The translations under genes were made by a program, and so were the position numbers. Shown in pieces: positions 1-9,406 of a DNA stretch of 64,000 nt (the first letter of the stretch is position 1; every line of letters starts with the position of its first letter). The stretch spans positions 496,001 through 560,000 of the forward strand of contig CBDBJQ010000006.1 in assembly GCA_965206405.1 (NCBI GenBank), given 5' to 3'. The notes beneath the pieces were generated by a model that did not search any database, was not told the DNA's origin, and was given only the letters and a program-made list of their open reading frames with translations. Origin of the DNA: CBDBJQ01 sp965206405 (lineage in GTDB: Bacteria > Pseudomonadota > Alphaproteobacteria > UBA8366).

Positions 1-1273
1 GCGAACCGGTGAATACCTCGGCGACGTGGAAGGGCTGGGACAGGAAGCGCTGGATCTTGCGTGCGCGCTCGACCACAAGCTTGTCCTCGTCCGAGAGCTC
101 GTCCATCCCGAGGATGGCGATGATCTCCTGGAGCGACTTGTAGGTCTGGAGTGTTTCCTGGACGTCGCGGGCGGTCTGGTAGTGCGCGTCACCGACGATC
201 CGGGGATCGAGGATCCGGCTTGTGGAATCGAGCGGGTCGACTGCGGGATAGATGCCGAGCTCGGCGATCTGGCGCGACAGGACGGTTGTAGCATCAAGGT
301 GTGAGAACGCCGTCGCCGGCGCCGGGTCGGTCAGATCGTCGGCCGGGACGTAAATCGCCTGGACCGAGGTGATCGATCCCTTGGTCGTGGAGGTGATGCG
401 CTCCTGGAGCACACCCATATCGGTGCCCAGGGTGGGCTGATAGCCGACCGCCGAGGGAATCCGCCCGAGCAGGGCCGACACTTCCGAGCCGGCCTGGGTG
501 AAGCGGAAGATGTTGTCGACGAAGAACAGCACGTCCTGTCCTTCCTCGTCCCGGAAATACTCGGCGACGGTGAGACCGGTGAGGCCGACGCGCGCGCGCG
601 CGCCGGGCGGCTCGTTCATCTGCCCGTAGACCAGCGCGGCCTTCGACTGATCGGGGTTTTCGAGATTGATGACGCCGGACTCGATCATCTCGTGATAGAG
701 ATCATTGCCCTCGCGGGTTCGTTCGCCGACTCCGGCGAACACCGAATACCCGCCATGGGCCTTCGCGACGTTGTTGATCAGCTCCATGATAAGGACGGTC
801 TTGCCAACGCCGGCGCCGCCGAACAGGCCGATCTTGCCGCCCTTGGCATAGGGGGTAAGAAGGTCGACCACCTTGATGCCGGTGACCAGCTGTTCGGTCT
901 CGGTCGATTGATCGACGAACTTCGGCGCCGGCCGATGGATCGGCAGGCTTGAGGCGGTCGTAACGGGGCCGCGTTCGTCGATTGGCTCGCCGATCACGTT
1001 CATGATCCGGCCCAGGGTTTCCGGTCCGACCGGGACCTGAATCGGCGTGCCGGTGTCCGACACCTCCTGTCCCCGAACCATGCCGTCGGTGGTATCCATG
1101 GCGACGCAGCGGACGGTGCTTTCGCCGAGATGCTGGGCGACCTCGAGGACAAGCGTCTGCTCGTTGTTGGCCGTGTGCAGAGCGTTCAGGATCGGCGGCA
1201 GGTCGCCGTCGAAATGCACATCGACGACAGCGCCAAGCACTTGGGTGACGCGTCCTGTGGTGTTGCCGTTCAT
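1..1273 (-). CDS. atpD: F1 ATP synthase subunit beta (3' end outside window)
   Basis: Catalytic beta subunit of the F1 sector, which makes ATP from ADP and phosphate as gamma rotates. About 424 residues are visible from the start codon; the C-terminal end lies beyond the left edge. The P-loop GGAGVGKT and the downstream GERTREGNDLY segment are both present, as is the DELSEDEKL motif near the edge. The ATG at 1273 begins MNGNTTGRVTQVLGAVVDV, a normal beta-subunit start. It follows atpG by 30 bases on the same strand, so it is the next gene of the atpHAGD operon. The atpC gene, which normally follows, would lie outside. Identification is secure. Confidence 0.97.
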   Translation of the reverse strand, partial: MNGNTTGRVTQVLGAVVDVHFDGDLPPILNALHTANNEQTLVLEVAQHLGESTVRCVAMDTTDGMVRGQEVSDTGTPIQVPVGPETLGRIMNVIGEPIDERGPVTTASSLPIHRPAPKFVDQSTETEQLVTGIKVVDLLTPYAKGGKIGLFGGAGVGKTVLIMELINNVAKAHGGYSVFAGVGERTREGNDLYHEMIESGVINLENPDQSKAALVYGQMNEPPGARARVGLTGLTVAEYFRDEEGQDVLFFVDNIFRFTQAGSEVSALLGRIPSAVGYQPTLGTDMGVLQERITSTTKGSITSVQAIYVPADDLTDPAPATAFSHLDATTVLSRQIAELGIYPAVDPLDSTSRILDPRIVGDAHYQTARDVQETLQTYKSLQEIIAILGMDELSDEDKLVVERARKIQRFLSQPFHVAEVFTGS

Positions 1274-1303
1274 TCGCTTGTCCTTCCGGGTTTTCGGAAC
1301 CGA

Positions 1304-2209
1304 TCACAGCGCCTCGGCACCGGAGATGATCTCGATCAGCTCCTTGGTGATGAGCGCCTGGCGCGAGCGGTTGTAGGTGAGTGTCAGCTGGTCGATCATG
1401 TCGCCGGCGTTGCGGGTGGCATTGTCCATCGCCGTCATGCGCGCACCCTGCTCGGCGGCGAAGGTCTCGAGCATGGCACGGAAAATCTGAACCGACATGT
1501 TGCGCGGCAGCAGGGCGGCGAGGATTTCCTCTTCATCCGGCTCGAATTCGTAGCTCGCGGCCGGCCCATCTTCCTGAATCTCGCTACCTGCGTTATCCGC
1601 ATCGTCGTCTGTTGCTTCTGGCATGGCGAAGGGAATCAGTTGCTGTGGCGTGACCTCCTGGGTCAGAGCCGAGATGAAGCGATTGTAATAGACGGTGCAG
1701 ACGTCGAACTCGCCCGCCTCGAACATCTCCATGATGCGTCCGGCGATATCCGCTGCGCCTGCGAAGCCCGGGGATGGCTTGGCGATCTCTTCGAGGGCCA
1801 CTGTCAGCTGGCTGCCGAACTCCCGGCGCATCGCCCCGTTACCCTTGCGGCCGACGCCGAACAGCTTGACCTGCTTGCCGTTCGTTTCCAGTTCACGGAT
1901 GCGGAGTCTGAGCCGGCGCATGATGTTGGCATTGAAGCCGCCGCACAGCCCCCTGTCCGAGGTCATGACGACCAGCAGGTGGACCTCGTCGCGCCCGGTT
2001 CCCGCAAGCATCAGCGGGCCTTCGCCGCCGCTAGCATTGGCGAGAGAGCCGAGCATCCGCTCCATCCGCTCGGCATAGGGCCGGGCCGCGATCGCCTGTT
2101 CCTGCGCCCGGCGCAGCTTGGCGGCGGCGACCATCTTCATGGCAGCCGTGATCCGTTGCGTCGATTTGACGCTGGCGATCCGGGTCCGGAATTCCTTGAG
2201 ACTTGGCAT
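1304..2209 (-). CDS. atpG: F1 ATP synthase subunit gamma
   Basis: Central rotor-stalk subunit that couples proton-driven c-ring rotation to catalysis in F1. The 301-residue length is normal for alphaproteobacteria. The N-terminal coiled-coil helix begins MPSLKEFRTRIASVKSTQRI, and the C-terminal helix contains MDNATRNAGDMI, the most conserved gamma signature. An acidic insert near residues 195-220 (rich in D and E, ending FEPDEEEIL) enlarges the Rossmann-like domain, as seen in other alphaproteobacterial gammas. The gene lies 38 bases after atpA and 30 before atpD. Confidence 0.97.
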   Translation of the reverse strand: MPSLKEFRTRIASVKSTQRITAAMKMVAAAKLRRAQEQAIAARPYAERMERMLGSLANASGGEGPLMLAGTGRDEVHLLVVMTSDRGLCGGFNANIMRRLRLRIRELETNGKQVKLFGVGRKGNGAMRREFGSQLTVALEEIAKPSPGFAGAADIAGRIMEMFEAGEFDVCTVYYNRFISALTQEVTPQQLIPFAMPEATDDDADNAGSEIQEDGPAASYEFEPDEEEILAALLPRNMSVQIFRAMLETFAAEQGARMTAMDNATRNAGDMIDQLTLTYNRSRQALITKELIEIISGAEAL

Positions 2210-2247
2210 CGTGTGTCAGTAAGGCAGGTGGGTGATGCGGGTGAAAA

Positions 2248-3780
2248 TCAGGCGGCGAAGGTGCCGGCCACGCGCTCGGTGATCTCGAGTATTTTCTTCT
2301 CGTTCTCGTCCGAGATTTCCCCTTCATCGCGGATCGCGGCGAGGATATCAGCATGGTTGTTCCGGAATTCGCCGAGCAGCGCGTCCTCGAAGCGGTTGAT
2401 GGCGCTGGTCTCGATTCCGTCGAGGAATCCCCGGACCCCCGAGAAGATCGCCACCACCTGCTCTTCGATCGGAAGTGGGCTGTACTGGCCTTGTTTGAGG
2501 AGTTCGGTCAGCCGCGCACCGCGGGCGAGCAAACGCTGGGTGGAAGCGTCGAGATCAGAGGCGAACTGGGCGAAGGCCTCCATCTCCCGGTACTGCGCGA
2601 GCTCGAGCTTGATCGTGCCGGCAACCTGCTTCATTGCCTTGATCTGGGCGGCCGAGCCAACCCGGCTGACCGACAGGCCGACGTTGATCGCCGGTCGCAC
2701 ACCTTTGAAGAACAGGTCGGTCTCCAGGAAGATCTGGCCGTCGGTGATTGAGATCACGTTGGTCGGGATGTAGGCGGAAACGTCGTTGGCCTGGGTTTCG
2801 ATCACCGGAAGGGCCGTCAGCGATCCGGCACCGTGCTCTTCGTTCATCTTCGCGGCGCGTTCGAGCAGACGCGAGTGGATGTAGAAGACGTCGCCGGGGA
2901 AGGCTTCGCGGCTTGGCGGCCGGCGCAGCAGTAGCGACATCTGCCTGTAAGCGGTCGCCTGCTTGGAGAGATCGTCGTAGATGATCAGGCCGTGCATGCC
3001 GTTGTCGCGGAAGAACTCGCCCATGGCGCAGCCCGTGTACGGGGCGAGGAACTGCAGCGGCGCCGGTTCGGAGGCGGTTGCCGCAACAACGATGCTGTAT
3101 TCCATCGCGCCGCTGTCCTCGAGCGTCTTGACCACCTGGGCGACGGTCGACTGCTTCTGCCCGATGGCGACGTAGATGCAGTAGAGCTTGCGGGATTCAT
3201 CGCCGGTCTGGTTGACCGGTTTCTGGTTGATGATGGTGTCGACGGCGACCGCGGTCTTGCCGGTTTGCCGGTCGCCGATGATCAGCTCGCGCTGACCGCG
3301 GCCGATCGGAACCAGCGCATCCAGCGCCTTGAGGCCGGTCTGCATCGGCTCGTGCACCGATTTGCGTGGGATGATTCCCGGCGCCTTGAGCTCGACCAGC
3401 CGGCGCTCGTCGGTCTCGATCGGTCCCTTGCCGTCAATCGGGTTGCCAAGCGCATCGACGACCCGGCCAAGGAGCCCCTTGCCAACAGGCACATCGACGA
3501 TATCGCCGGTCCGCTTGACCGTGTCACCCTCGGTGATGTCGCGGTCGTTGCCGAAAATAACGACGCCGACATTGTCGTCCTCGAGGTTGAGGGCCATACC
3601 CCGGACGCCGCCGGGGAACTCGACCATCTCGCCAGCCTGGACGTTGTCGAGACCGTAGACCCGGGCGACGCCGTCACCGACCGAGATGACCTGGCCGATT
3701 TCGGCGATGTCGGTCTCGACCCCGAAATTCGCGATCTGGTCCTTGAGGATGGCGGAAATCTCCGCTGGGCGGATTTCCAT
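2248..3780 (-). CDS. atpA: F1 ATP synthase subunit alpha
   Basis: Non-catalytic nucleotide-binding subunit of F1, 510 residues. The start MEIRPAEISAILKDQI and P-loop GDRQTGKTAVA are typical, and the C-terminal helical domain ends with the conserved KKILEITERVAGTFAA type tail. I chose the ATG at 3780 over an in-frame TTG one codon upstream, because the ATG overlaps the atpH stop by one base (TGATG), which is usual for translational coupling here. No anomalies seen. Confidence 0.97.
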   Translation of the reverse strand: MEIRPAEISAILKDQIANFGVETDIAEIGQVISVGDGVARVYGLDNVQAGEMVEFPGGVRGMALNLEDDNVGVVIFGNDRDITEGDTVKRTGDIVDVPVGKGLLGRVVDALGNPIDGKGPIETDERRLVELKAPGIIPRKSVHEPMQTGLKALDALVPIGRGQRELIIGDRQTGKTAVAVDTIINQKPVNQTGDESRKLYCIYVAIGQKQSTVAQVVKTLEDSGAMEYSIVVAATASEPAPLQFLAPYTGCAMGEFFRDNGMHGLIIYDDLSKQATAYRQMSLLLRRPPSREAFPGDVFYIHSRLLERAAKMNEEHGAGSLTALPVIETQANDVSAYIPTNVISITDGQIFLETDLFFKGVRPAINVGLSVSRVGSAAQIKAMKQVAGTIKLELAQYREMEAFAQFASDLDASTQRLLARGARLTELLKQGQYSPLPIEEQVVAIFSGVRGFLDGIETSAINRFEDALLGEFRNNHADILAAIRDEGEISDENEKKILEITERVAGTFAA

Positions 3781-4340
3781 CAACCGGCTCCCTTCATCAT
3801 GTTGGTCATTCTTTCGAGTTTGGTACTGATTGAGGAATCGATCATCCGACTCCCGACATAGACGACGAGGCCGCCAATCAGTGACGGATCGACCTCGACC
3901 TCGAGCGAGACGTTGCGCGAGATTCCGGTTTCCTGGAGCGCGTCCGCAAGGGCCCCGCGTTGCGTTTCGGTGAGTTCCGTGGCGCTCCGGACCCTGGCGG
4001 TAACTTCACCGCGCCGTCGCGCCAGTTCGGTGAGGTAGGCCTGGGCCATGCCGTGCAGGGCGGAGAGGCGGCGATTGACTGCAACCACGCCGATAAAGCG
4101 CCGGGTGAGGGCGTCGGCGCCGGCTTGCTCGAGAATGGCATCGATGGCGGCACCCTGTTCCTTGCGGCTGACGACAGGGCTTGAGGCCATGCGGGCGAGA
4201 TCGCCGCCCTCGGTGAGGGCGGCGTCGATGGCGCGCAAATCGCCGGCGACCGCGTCGAGCTTGCCGTCGCTGTCGGCGAGCTCAAACAATGCCAGCGCAT
4301 AGCGGCCGACCATTCCGGATTGACCGGCTGTGCCTGCCAC
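3780..4340 (-). CDS. atpH: F1 ATP synthase subunit delta
   Basis: Peripheral-stalk subunit joining F1 to the b subunits. The start is a GTG at 4340, preceded by a strong GGGGGAG ribosome binding site 6 bases upstream. This gives 186 residues, the usual family length, and the expected N-terminus leading into MVGRYALALFELA. A longer frame opens at 4424 but would add about 28 residues without family support. The C-terminus contains the conserved DPSLIGGLVVYVGSRMID segment. It is the first gene of the F1 operon; the Fo genes are not adjacent, which is normal for this class. Confidence 0.94.
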   Translation of the reverse strand: MAGTAGQSGMVGRYALALFELADSDGKLDAVAGDLRAIDAALTEGGDLARMASSPVVSRKEQGAAIDAILEQAGADALTRRFIGVVAVNRRLSALHGMAQAYLTELARRRGEVTARVRSATELTETQRGALADALQETGISRNVSLEVEVDPSLIGGLVVYVGSRMIDSSISTKLERMTNMMKGAG

Positions 4341-4433
4341 TGGGACTCCCCCGAATGCCTTAGAACGGACCGGGTTTGCCCGGCCAAATATTGGTTGTTG
4401 CCGGGCTGGAGAATCCCCGACCACAGCGCGCGC

Positions 4434-4463
4434 TATCTATCACAGGAAAAGCGGCAAGCGCAA
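4434..4463 (-). promoter_or_regulatory. Candidate promoter of the atpHAGD operon
   Basis: On the minus strand TTGCGC (4463-4458) is followed after 18 bases by TAGATA (4439-4434), about 95 bases ahead of the atpH start. The match to sigma-70 consensus is only moderate. It is the best pair I found in the 195-base gap between priA and atpH. Confidence 0.35.
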
Positions 4464-4506
4464 GCGTCGGCACGGCCAAATCCTGCTTCTCCGGCCCTGT
4501 CCCGAA

Positions 4507-4530
4507 CCGTTATTCCGGGTCTTGTCCCGG
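4507..4530. repeat. REP-like palindromic intergenic element
   Basis: The stretch contains the near-palindrome CCGGGTCTTGTCCCGG beside the priA stop codon. It resembles the short palindromic repeats with a CGGG-CTTG-CCCGG core that are scattered between genes in many alphaproteobacteria. It could also help end priA transcription, although no T-run follows. I saw no second clear copy in the window. Confidence 0.4.
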
Positions 4531-4535
4531 GGCCT

Positions 4536-6869
4536 CTACATGAAGGATTGCGGGTTGATGTCGATCTGGACGCGCACCGATGCGGGATGGCCGATCTCGG
4601 CGATCCACCGCGCAATCAGGGGCTGGCAGGCGCGCGCCCGGTCGGCCTTGACCAGAAGCCGCCTCCTGTGCCGCCCGCGTAGCAGTGCCAGCGGCGGCAG
4701 CACCGGGCCGAACACCTCGAAACCGTCTTCCCGGGGCGCCGAGGCACCGAGCGCCCGCGCTGTCTCTACCGTCTCTTCCTCGCTCTTGCTCGAGACAATG
4801 ATCGCCGCGAGCATGCCGAAAGGCGGCATACCGGCGATACGGCGGGCGTCGATCTCGGCCCGGATGAAGGCGTCGGAATCGCCTGCACCCAGCGCCTGCA
4901 TGACCGGATGTTCGGGATCCGAGGTCTGGATCATGACCTGGCCCGGACGGTCGGCCCGCCCGGCTCGGCCGGAGACCTGGTGCAGCATCTGGTGGGTGCG
5001 CTCGGCGGCCCGCAGATCGCCGCCGAAGAGTCCGAGATCTGCGTCGATCACACCGACCAGGGTGAGCATCGGAAAGTGATGGCCTTTCGCGGCGAGCTGG
5101 GTCCCGATCAGGATGTCGATCTCCTGGCGCTCGATCCTGTGGATCAGCGCGGCCGCTTCGCGGGCGCCGGAGATCCTGTCGCTGGTCATGATTTCGCACC
5201 GGGCCTTGGGCCACAGCGCCGCCGTTTCCTCGTGCAGACGCTCGACTCCGGGCCCGCAGGGACGGAAATGGCCGGCAGTCGTGCATTCCGGGCAGATCTC
5301 GGGTAGGCGTTCCTCGTGACCGCAATGGTGGCAGAGCAGACGATCGAGAGACCGATGCTCGACCAGCCAGGCCGAGCAGTCGGGACAGCCGACGCGATAA
5401 CCGCAGTTGCCGCACAGGGTCAGCGGTGCGTAACCCCGGCGGTTGAGGAAAAACAGAACCTGCTCGTCCGCCGCCAGGGTCCGCGATACCGCCTCCTTCA
5501 GGGGCGGAGCGATCCAGGACTGCGTGTCCGGCTTGTCCTGGCGCAGATCGACCAGCGTGATCTCCGGTAGGGCAGCGCCACCGTGCCGCGCCGTCAGCCC
5601 GATGCGGCCATAGCGGTCGTTTTCGGTATTGACGATGGTTTCCAGCGCAGGCGTGGCCGAAGACAGGATCACCGCGGTGTCCTCGATGCGCCCCCGCAGC
5701 ACGGCCATGTCCCTTGCGTGGTAGATGACGCCGTCTTCCTGCTTGTAGGAGGTGTCGTGCTCCTCGTCGACGATGATCACGCCGAGATCGGAGAACGGCA
5801 GGAACAGGGCCGAGCGAGCGCCGACCACGATCTGCGTCCGGCCCTCGGCAATGGCGCGCCAGATGCGGCGCTTGCGGGCGGTGGGCACGTTCGAGTGCCA
5901 GGATTCCGCGGTGCTGGCGAAACGGGTCTGGAAGCGGTCGAGGAATTGGGTGCCAAGCGCAATCTCCGGCAACAGCACCAGTGCCTGCTTGCCGCGTCTC
6001 AGAGCCTCGGCCGCCGCCTCGAAATACACCTCTGTTTTGCCTGATCCGGTCACGCCCTCGAGCAGGGTTGTAGAAAATGTTCCGGCGGCGACCCGCTCGA
6101 CAAGATGTGCCGCCGCCCCGGCCTGGTCGGACGACAGGACGTGTCCGGGATGCTCGGGGTCCGGCGCCAGTGGATCGTCGGCAATCGCGGTTTCCTCGAG
6201 AGCGCCAAGTTTGACGAGGCCGCGAACAACGGCGGTCGTGCATCCGGCCTCGCGCGCCAGCGCAGTCCGGGACAGCGGGTGCCTGGTCGCCAGCGCATCG
6301 AAGACACGGCGTCGGGCTGCTGTCATGCGGAAAGTCGGTGGATCGGCTGCCGCCCGCAGGACCTTGCGTTGCGCGGATTCGCCGGCCGATTCCTGCGCCA
6401 TGTTCATCGTCATCTTCAGGACGGCGCCGGGAGGTGACATCGTGTAGCGGGCGATGCGGTCGATCAGCTCGCGCATCGCATCTCGCATCGGCGGCACATC
6501 GAGGCGCCGGCGGACGTCGCGCAGGGCGGAAGTCGGCACCGCCTCGCCCGGCCTCGGACCCTGCATCCAGACAACGCCTTCGGCCGTGCTCCGGCGCAAG
6601 GGCACCTGCACGAAGTCTCCCGGGGCCAGCGCCATACCGGCTGGTACCTGATAGTCATAGGGTCCGCCAAACAGGATCGGCAGCAGGACCGCAACGCGCT
6701 CAGCCTTTGTATTGTCGGGCGCAGCGTCGGATCCGAAATCCAGGCCGGGTTCCGTGCTGGAACCCGAAACCGAGTCAGGAGCGGAATCCGCAGTGGAATC
6801 CGCGGTGGAATCCGGAGCGGTTTCGCCGCCGGCGGGATTGGTTCCGGAACTGGAGTGGGACGGCGTCAT
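4536..6869 (-). CDS. priA: Primosomal replication-restart helicase PriA
   Basis: Superfamily 2 DNA helicase that recognises stalled forks and reloads the replisome. The protein is 777 residues. The family part starts near residue 57 (AVLLPILFGGPYDYQVP). Walker A GVTGSGKT is at about 272-279 and the DEEH box at about 368-371. A zinc-binding block of paired cysteines (CGNCGYRVGCPDC and later CHHC, CPEC) lies near 490-540. The first 50 residues are an unusual low-complexity S/T/A/D stretch made of imperfect DSTADSTADS repeats; a later start would remove it, but no good alternative is obvious. The gene is convergent with nothing and runs toward the atp operon. Confidence 0.96.
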   Translation of the reverse strand: MTPSHSSSGTNPAGGETAPDSTADSTADSAPDSVSGSSTEPGLDFGSDAAPDNTKAERVAVLLPILFGGPYDYQVPAGMALAPGDFVQVPLRRSTAEGVVWMQGPRPGEAVPTSALRDVRRRLDVPPMRDAMRELIDRIARYTMSPPGAVLKMTMNMAQESAGESAQRKVLRAAADPPTFRMTAARRRVFDALATRHPLSRTALAREAGCTTAVVRGLVKLGALEETAIADDPLAPDPEHPGHVLSSDQAGAAAHLVERVAAGTFSTTLLEGVTGSGKTEVYFEAAAEALRRGKQALVLLPEIALGTQFLDRFQTRFASTAESWHSNVPTARKRRIWRAIAEGRTQIVVGARSALFLPFSDLGVIIVDEEHDTSYKQEDGVIYHARDMAVLRGRIEDTAVILSSATPALETIVNTENDRYGRIGLTARHGGAALPEITLVDLRQDKPDTQSWIAPPLKEAVSRTLAADEQVLFFLNRRGYAPLTLCGNCGYRVGCPDCSAWLVEHRSLDRLLCHHCGHEERLPEICPECTTAGHFRPCGPGVERLHEETAALWPKARCEIMTSDRISGAREAAALIHRIERQEIDILIGTQLAAKGHHFPMLTLVGVIDADLGLFGGDLRAAERTHQMLHQVSGRAGRADRPGQVMIQTSDPEHPVMQALGAGDSDAFIRAEIDARRIAGMPPFGMLAAIIVSSKSEEETVETARALGASAPREDGFEVFGPVLPPLALLRGRHRRRLLVKADRARACQPLIARWIAEIGHPASVRVQIDINPQSFM

Positions 6870-6946
6870 CGGCTAGAGTCTAGTCGCTGTTCGGCTCGAT
6901 GGTAAGGGTCAAAGAGGGCGGCCCGGGGCACAGTGCGGGACAAGCC

Positions 6947-7603
6947 ATGAAATTTTTCATCGACACGGCGGATGTGGATGCGATCCGGGATCTTGCGGAG
7001 ACCGGACTGGTCGACGGCGTGACCACCAACCCCTCGCTCGTGGCCAAGGCAGGCCGCCCGTTCATCGAGGTGGTGGCGGAGATCTGCGATATCGTCGACG
7101 GCCCGGTCAGTGCCGAGGTCACGGCGACCGACTGCGACGGAATGATCGAGGAAGGTCGCAAGCTGGCGGCGGTCCGCGACAACGTTGCCGTCAAGGTGCC
7201 GCTCACGGGCGACGGGCTGAAAGCGTGCCGGACCCTCTCGCAGGCGGGAACGCGGGTCAATGTGACTCTCTGTTTTTCAGCCAACCAAGCGATCCTCGCG
7301 GCCAAGGCCGGCGCCTCCTGGATATCGCCCTTCGTCGGCCGCCTCGACGATATCGCTACCGACGGCATGGACCTGATCGAGGACATCGTCGAGATCTACA
7401 ACAACTATCCGGATTTCCGCACCGAGGTCCTGGTTGCCTCGGTGCGCAGCCCGATGCATGTCGTCGCAGCGGCCCGGCTCGGCGCCCATGTAGCGACTGT
7501 TCCGCCCGCCGTGCTTCGCCAGATGATGGCGCACCCGTTGACTGACCGGGGTCTCGAGGCGTTCCTCGCCGACTGGGACAAGACCGGCCAGTCGATCCTC
7601 TAG
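6947..7603 (+). CDS. fsa: Transaldolase-family fructose-6-phosphate aldolase
   Basis: Small (218-residue) class I aldolase of the TalC/FSA family. It either transfers dihydroxyacetone (transaldolase) or cleaves fructose 6-phosphate; sequence alone does not separate these. The start MKFFIDTADVDAIR is the canonical family N-terminus, so the ATG at 6947 is preferred over the in-frame ATG at 6899. The Schiff-base lysine lies in NVAVKVPLT, and the phosphate-binding region WISPFVGRLDD is intact. It is divergent from priA and sits just upstream of the DUF484 pseudogene and xerC. Confidence 0.93.
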   Translation: MKFFIDTADVDAIRDLAETGLVDGVTTNPSLVAKAGRPFIEVVAEICDIVDGPVSAEVTATDCDGMIEEGRKLAAVRDNVAVKVPLTGDGLKACRTLSQAGTRVNVTLCFSANQAILAAKAGASWISPFVGRLDDIATDGMDLIEDIVEIYNNYPDFRTEVLVASVRSPMHVVAAARLGAHVATVPPAVLRQMMAHPLTDRGLEAFLADWDKTGQSIL

Positions 7604-7629
7604 GGATCGCAGGCGAGAATCCTCCAAAC

Positions 7630-8237
7630 ATGACACAGGGCGCTGACGATCAGGAACGCGGGACCGGGGTCGGCGTTTCTGCATGCCAATCCGGAATTTT
7701 TCCATACCCACCCCGAGTTTCTCGAAATCATCCAGCCGCCAGAACGCGATCTCGGTGAACCGTTGGTCGATCTGCAACAGGTGATTATCCGACGCCAACG
7801 CCCGAAGGCAGCGCGTTACACCCGCGATCAATCCGCCGGGTTGCTTGAGGTTGAGGCTGCCATTCTCTGTGTCGAGGACGCCGCAAACAGCGCTTTCCAG
7901 GGTTCGTTTCTAGGCCCGCTGCGCAAGCAAAGCGGAGCAGGTTCCCGAAGGTCTCCACATTCTCAAGAGGGATGCCGTTGCGGCGCTGTTCCCCAAACCG
8001 GCACAGTCGCGGTTTCGCACAGATTTTTTTGGCGGCGATCCGGCCTTGTTTGGCCCGGCGACCGGGGAGCTACGCTCCAACGCCCTGATTCCGATCCGGG
8101 AGGCATCATCGGTACCGCGGGCTCTGCTCGCACTTGGCTCCAAAAACTTGGAGAAATTTCCGCCACAGGATGCCTGCGGATTGCTGGAGTTCCTCGCCGC
8201 CATCCTCGCCCACGCCATGCCGCGGACCGCTTTCTGA
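7630..8237 (+). pseudogene. DUF484 family gene broken by frameshifts
   Basis: The intergenic-looking stretch between fsa and xerC holds a decayed DUF484 protein. An ATG at 7630 opens one frame. The family motif FLHANPEFFHTHPEFLEI and the following DLQQVIIRR appear in another frame from about 7673. The GAF-like second half (ALFPKPAQSRFRTDFFGGDP, then LRSNALIPIRE and LLALGSKN) is in a third frame from about 7940 to the TGA at 8235-8237. At least two frame changes are therefore needed, and the linker near 7805-7860 looks shortened. DUF484 genes commonly sit beside xerC, which supports the call. Sequencing error cannot be excluded, but several breaks favour true decay. Confidence 0.82.
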
Positions 8238-8294
8238 GGGAACGGTTGGGCGGGCTTCAGGAAGGGCTTTGGCGCAAAACGGGATGGGGGGTCC

Positions 8295-9386
8295 ATGCCC
8301 GGTGAAGACGTAAAAACGGCAAAAGCAATTGTGGTGAAGGGTAGCACCGGGGACCCGGCGCTCGCGGATGCGGTTGCGGACTGGATGCGCTGGCTTCACC
8401 GGGAGCGCCAATCCTCATCGCACACCGCCGCCGCCTATGCGAGTGATCTCGGCGGATTTCTCGTTTTTCTTGCCGAGCATCGCGGAGAGCCGCCGACACT
8501 GGCGGCGTTGGCGGAGCTGACCCCTCCGGATTTCCGGGCCTGGCTCGCCCGCCGACAGTTGGACGGCCTCCAGCGAACCTCGGTCGCACGGGCTCTGTCG
8601 GTGGTGCGCAATTTCTTTCGCTGGCTTGAGCGCGAGCGCGGCATCGCGAATCGCGCGGTCCGCAGCGTACAGGCCCCCAAACAGCCGCGCCGGGTGCCGC
8701 GACCGCTCTCTCGCAGCGACGCGGCGCAGGTGCTGTATGCCGCCGCTGCCGGAGCGGGAGAGATCAAGAGGGTCAGGCCGGGTCGCCAAGGCAGCCAGGC
8801 GGGCCAGAGCGGAGGGAAAGAAAGTGGGAGGTGGACGGATTTGCGCGATGCGGCCCTGTTCACCCTGCTTTACGGGTGCGGATTGCGGATCTCCGAGGCG
8901 CTCGGCCTGCGTCGGGGCGATGCGCCCCTCGGTGACGGGTTGCGCGTGTTGGGCAAGGGCGACAAGGAGCGCATGGTGCCGGTCCTGCCGGCGGTAACCA
9001 TCGCCGTCGAGGCCTATCTGGCTGATTGCCCGCACGATCCGGGCCCCCGGGGGCCGCTGTTCGTCGGCGTCCGCGGTGGCGCCTTCTCACCACGGGCCGC
9101 CCAGCGCCGGATGCAGGCGTTGCGCGAGCAGCTGAACTTGCCGGAATCGGCGACGCCGCACGCGCTCAGGCACAGCTTCGCCACCCATCTGCTGGCTGGC
9201 GGCGGCGACCTCCGGTCGATCCAGGAGTTGCTTGGCCACGCCTCGCTCTCGACCACCCAGCGCTATACCGAGGTGAACGAGGAAACGCTGCTGCGTGAAT
9301 ACCGTGCCGCCCATCCCCGGGCCCGGACCCGACGGGCCCAACCGCGACCTCGGACGCGGTCTCGGACGCGACCTGCCAAGTCTTAG
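8295..9386 (+). CDS. xerC: Tyrosine recombinase XerC
   Basis: Site-specific recombinase that resolves chromosome dimers at dif together with XerD. The 363 residues carry an N-terminal SAM-like core-binding domain (about 20-115) and a C-terminal catalytic domain. Catalytic residues are visible in GCGLRISEAL (Arg), GKGDKER (Lys), HALRHSFATHLL (His, Arg), LGHASLS (His) and TQRYTEV (nucleophile Tyr). A basic, glycine-rich insert of about 25 residues (near 158-182) separates the two domains, and the C-terminus ends in an Arg/Pro/Thr-rich tail; both are longer than in typical XerC. The ATG at 8295 is the natural start. Confidence 0.94.
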   Translation: MPGEDVKTAKAIVVKGSTGDPALADAVADWMRWLHRERQSSSHTAAAYASDLGGFLVFLAEHRGEPPTLAALAELTPPDFRAWLARRQLDGLQRTSVARALSVVRNFFRWLERERGIANRAVRSVQAPKQPRRVPRPLSRSDAAQVLYAAAAGAGEIKRVRPGRQGSQAGQSGGKESGRWTDLRDAALFTLLYGCGLRISEALGLRRGDAPLGDGLRVLGKGDKERMVPVLPAVTIAVEAYLADCPHDPGPRGPLFVGVRGGAFSPRAAQRRMQALREQLNLPESATPHALRHSFATHLLAGGGDLRSIQELLGHASLSTTQRYTEVNEETLLREYRAAHPRARTRRAQPRPRTRSRTRPAKS

Positions 9387-9406
9387 TGTGCCGCCTGGCC
9401 GCCGCG

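Noticed and set aside
1130..2773. Long open frame antisense to atpG and atpA
   Set aside because: Lies opposite well-identified genes; GC-rich codon bias keeps the antisense frame open. No family motif or ribosome site.
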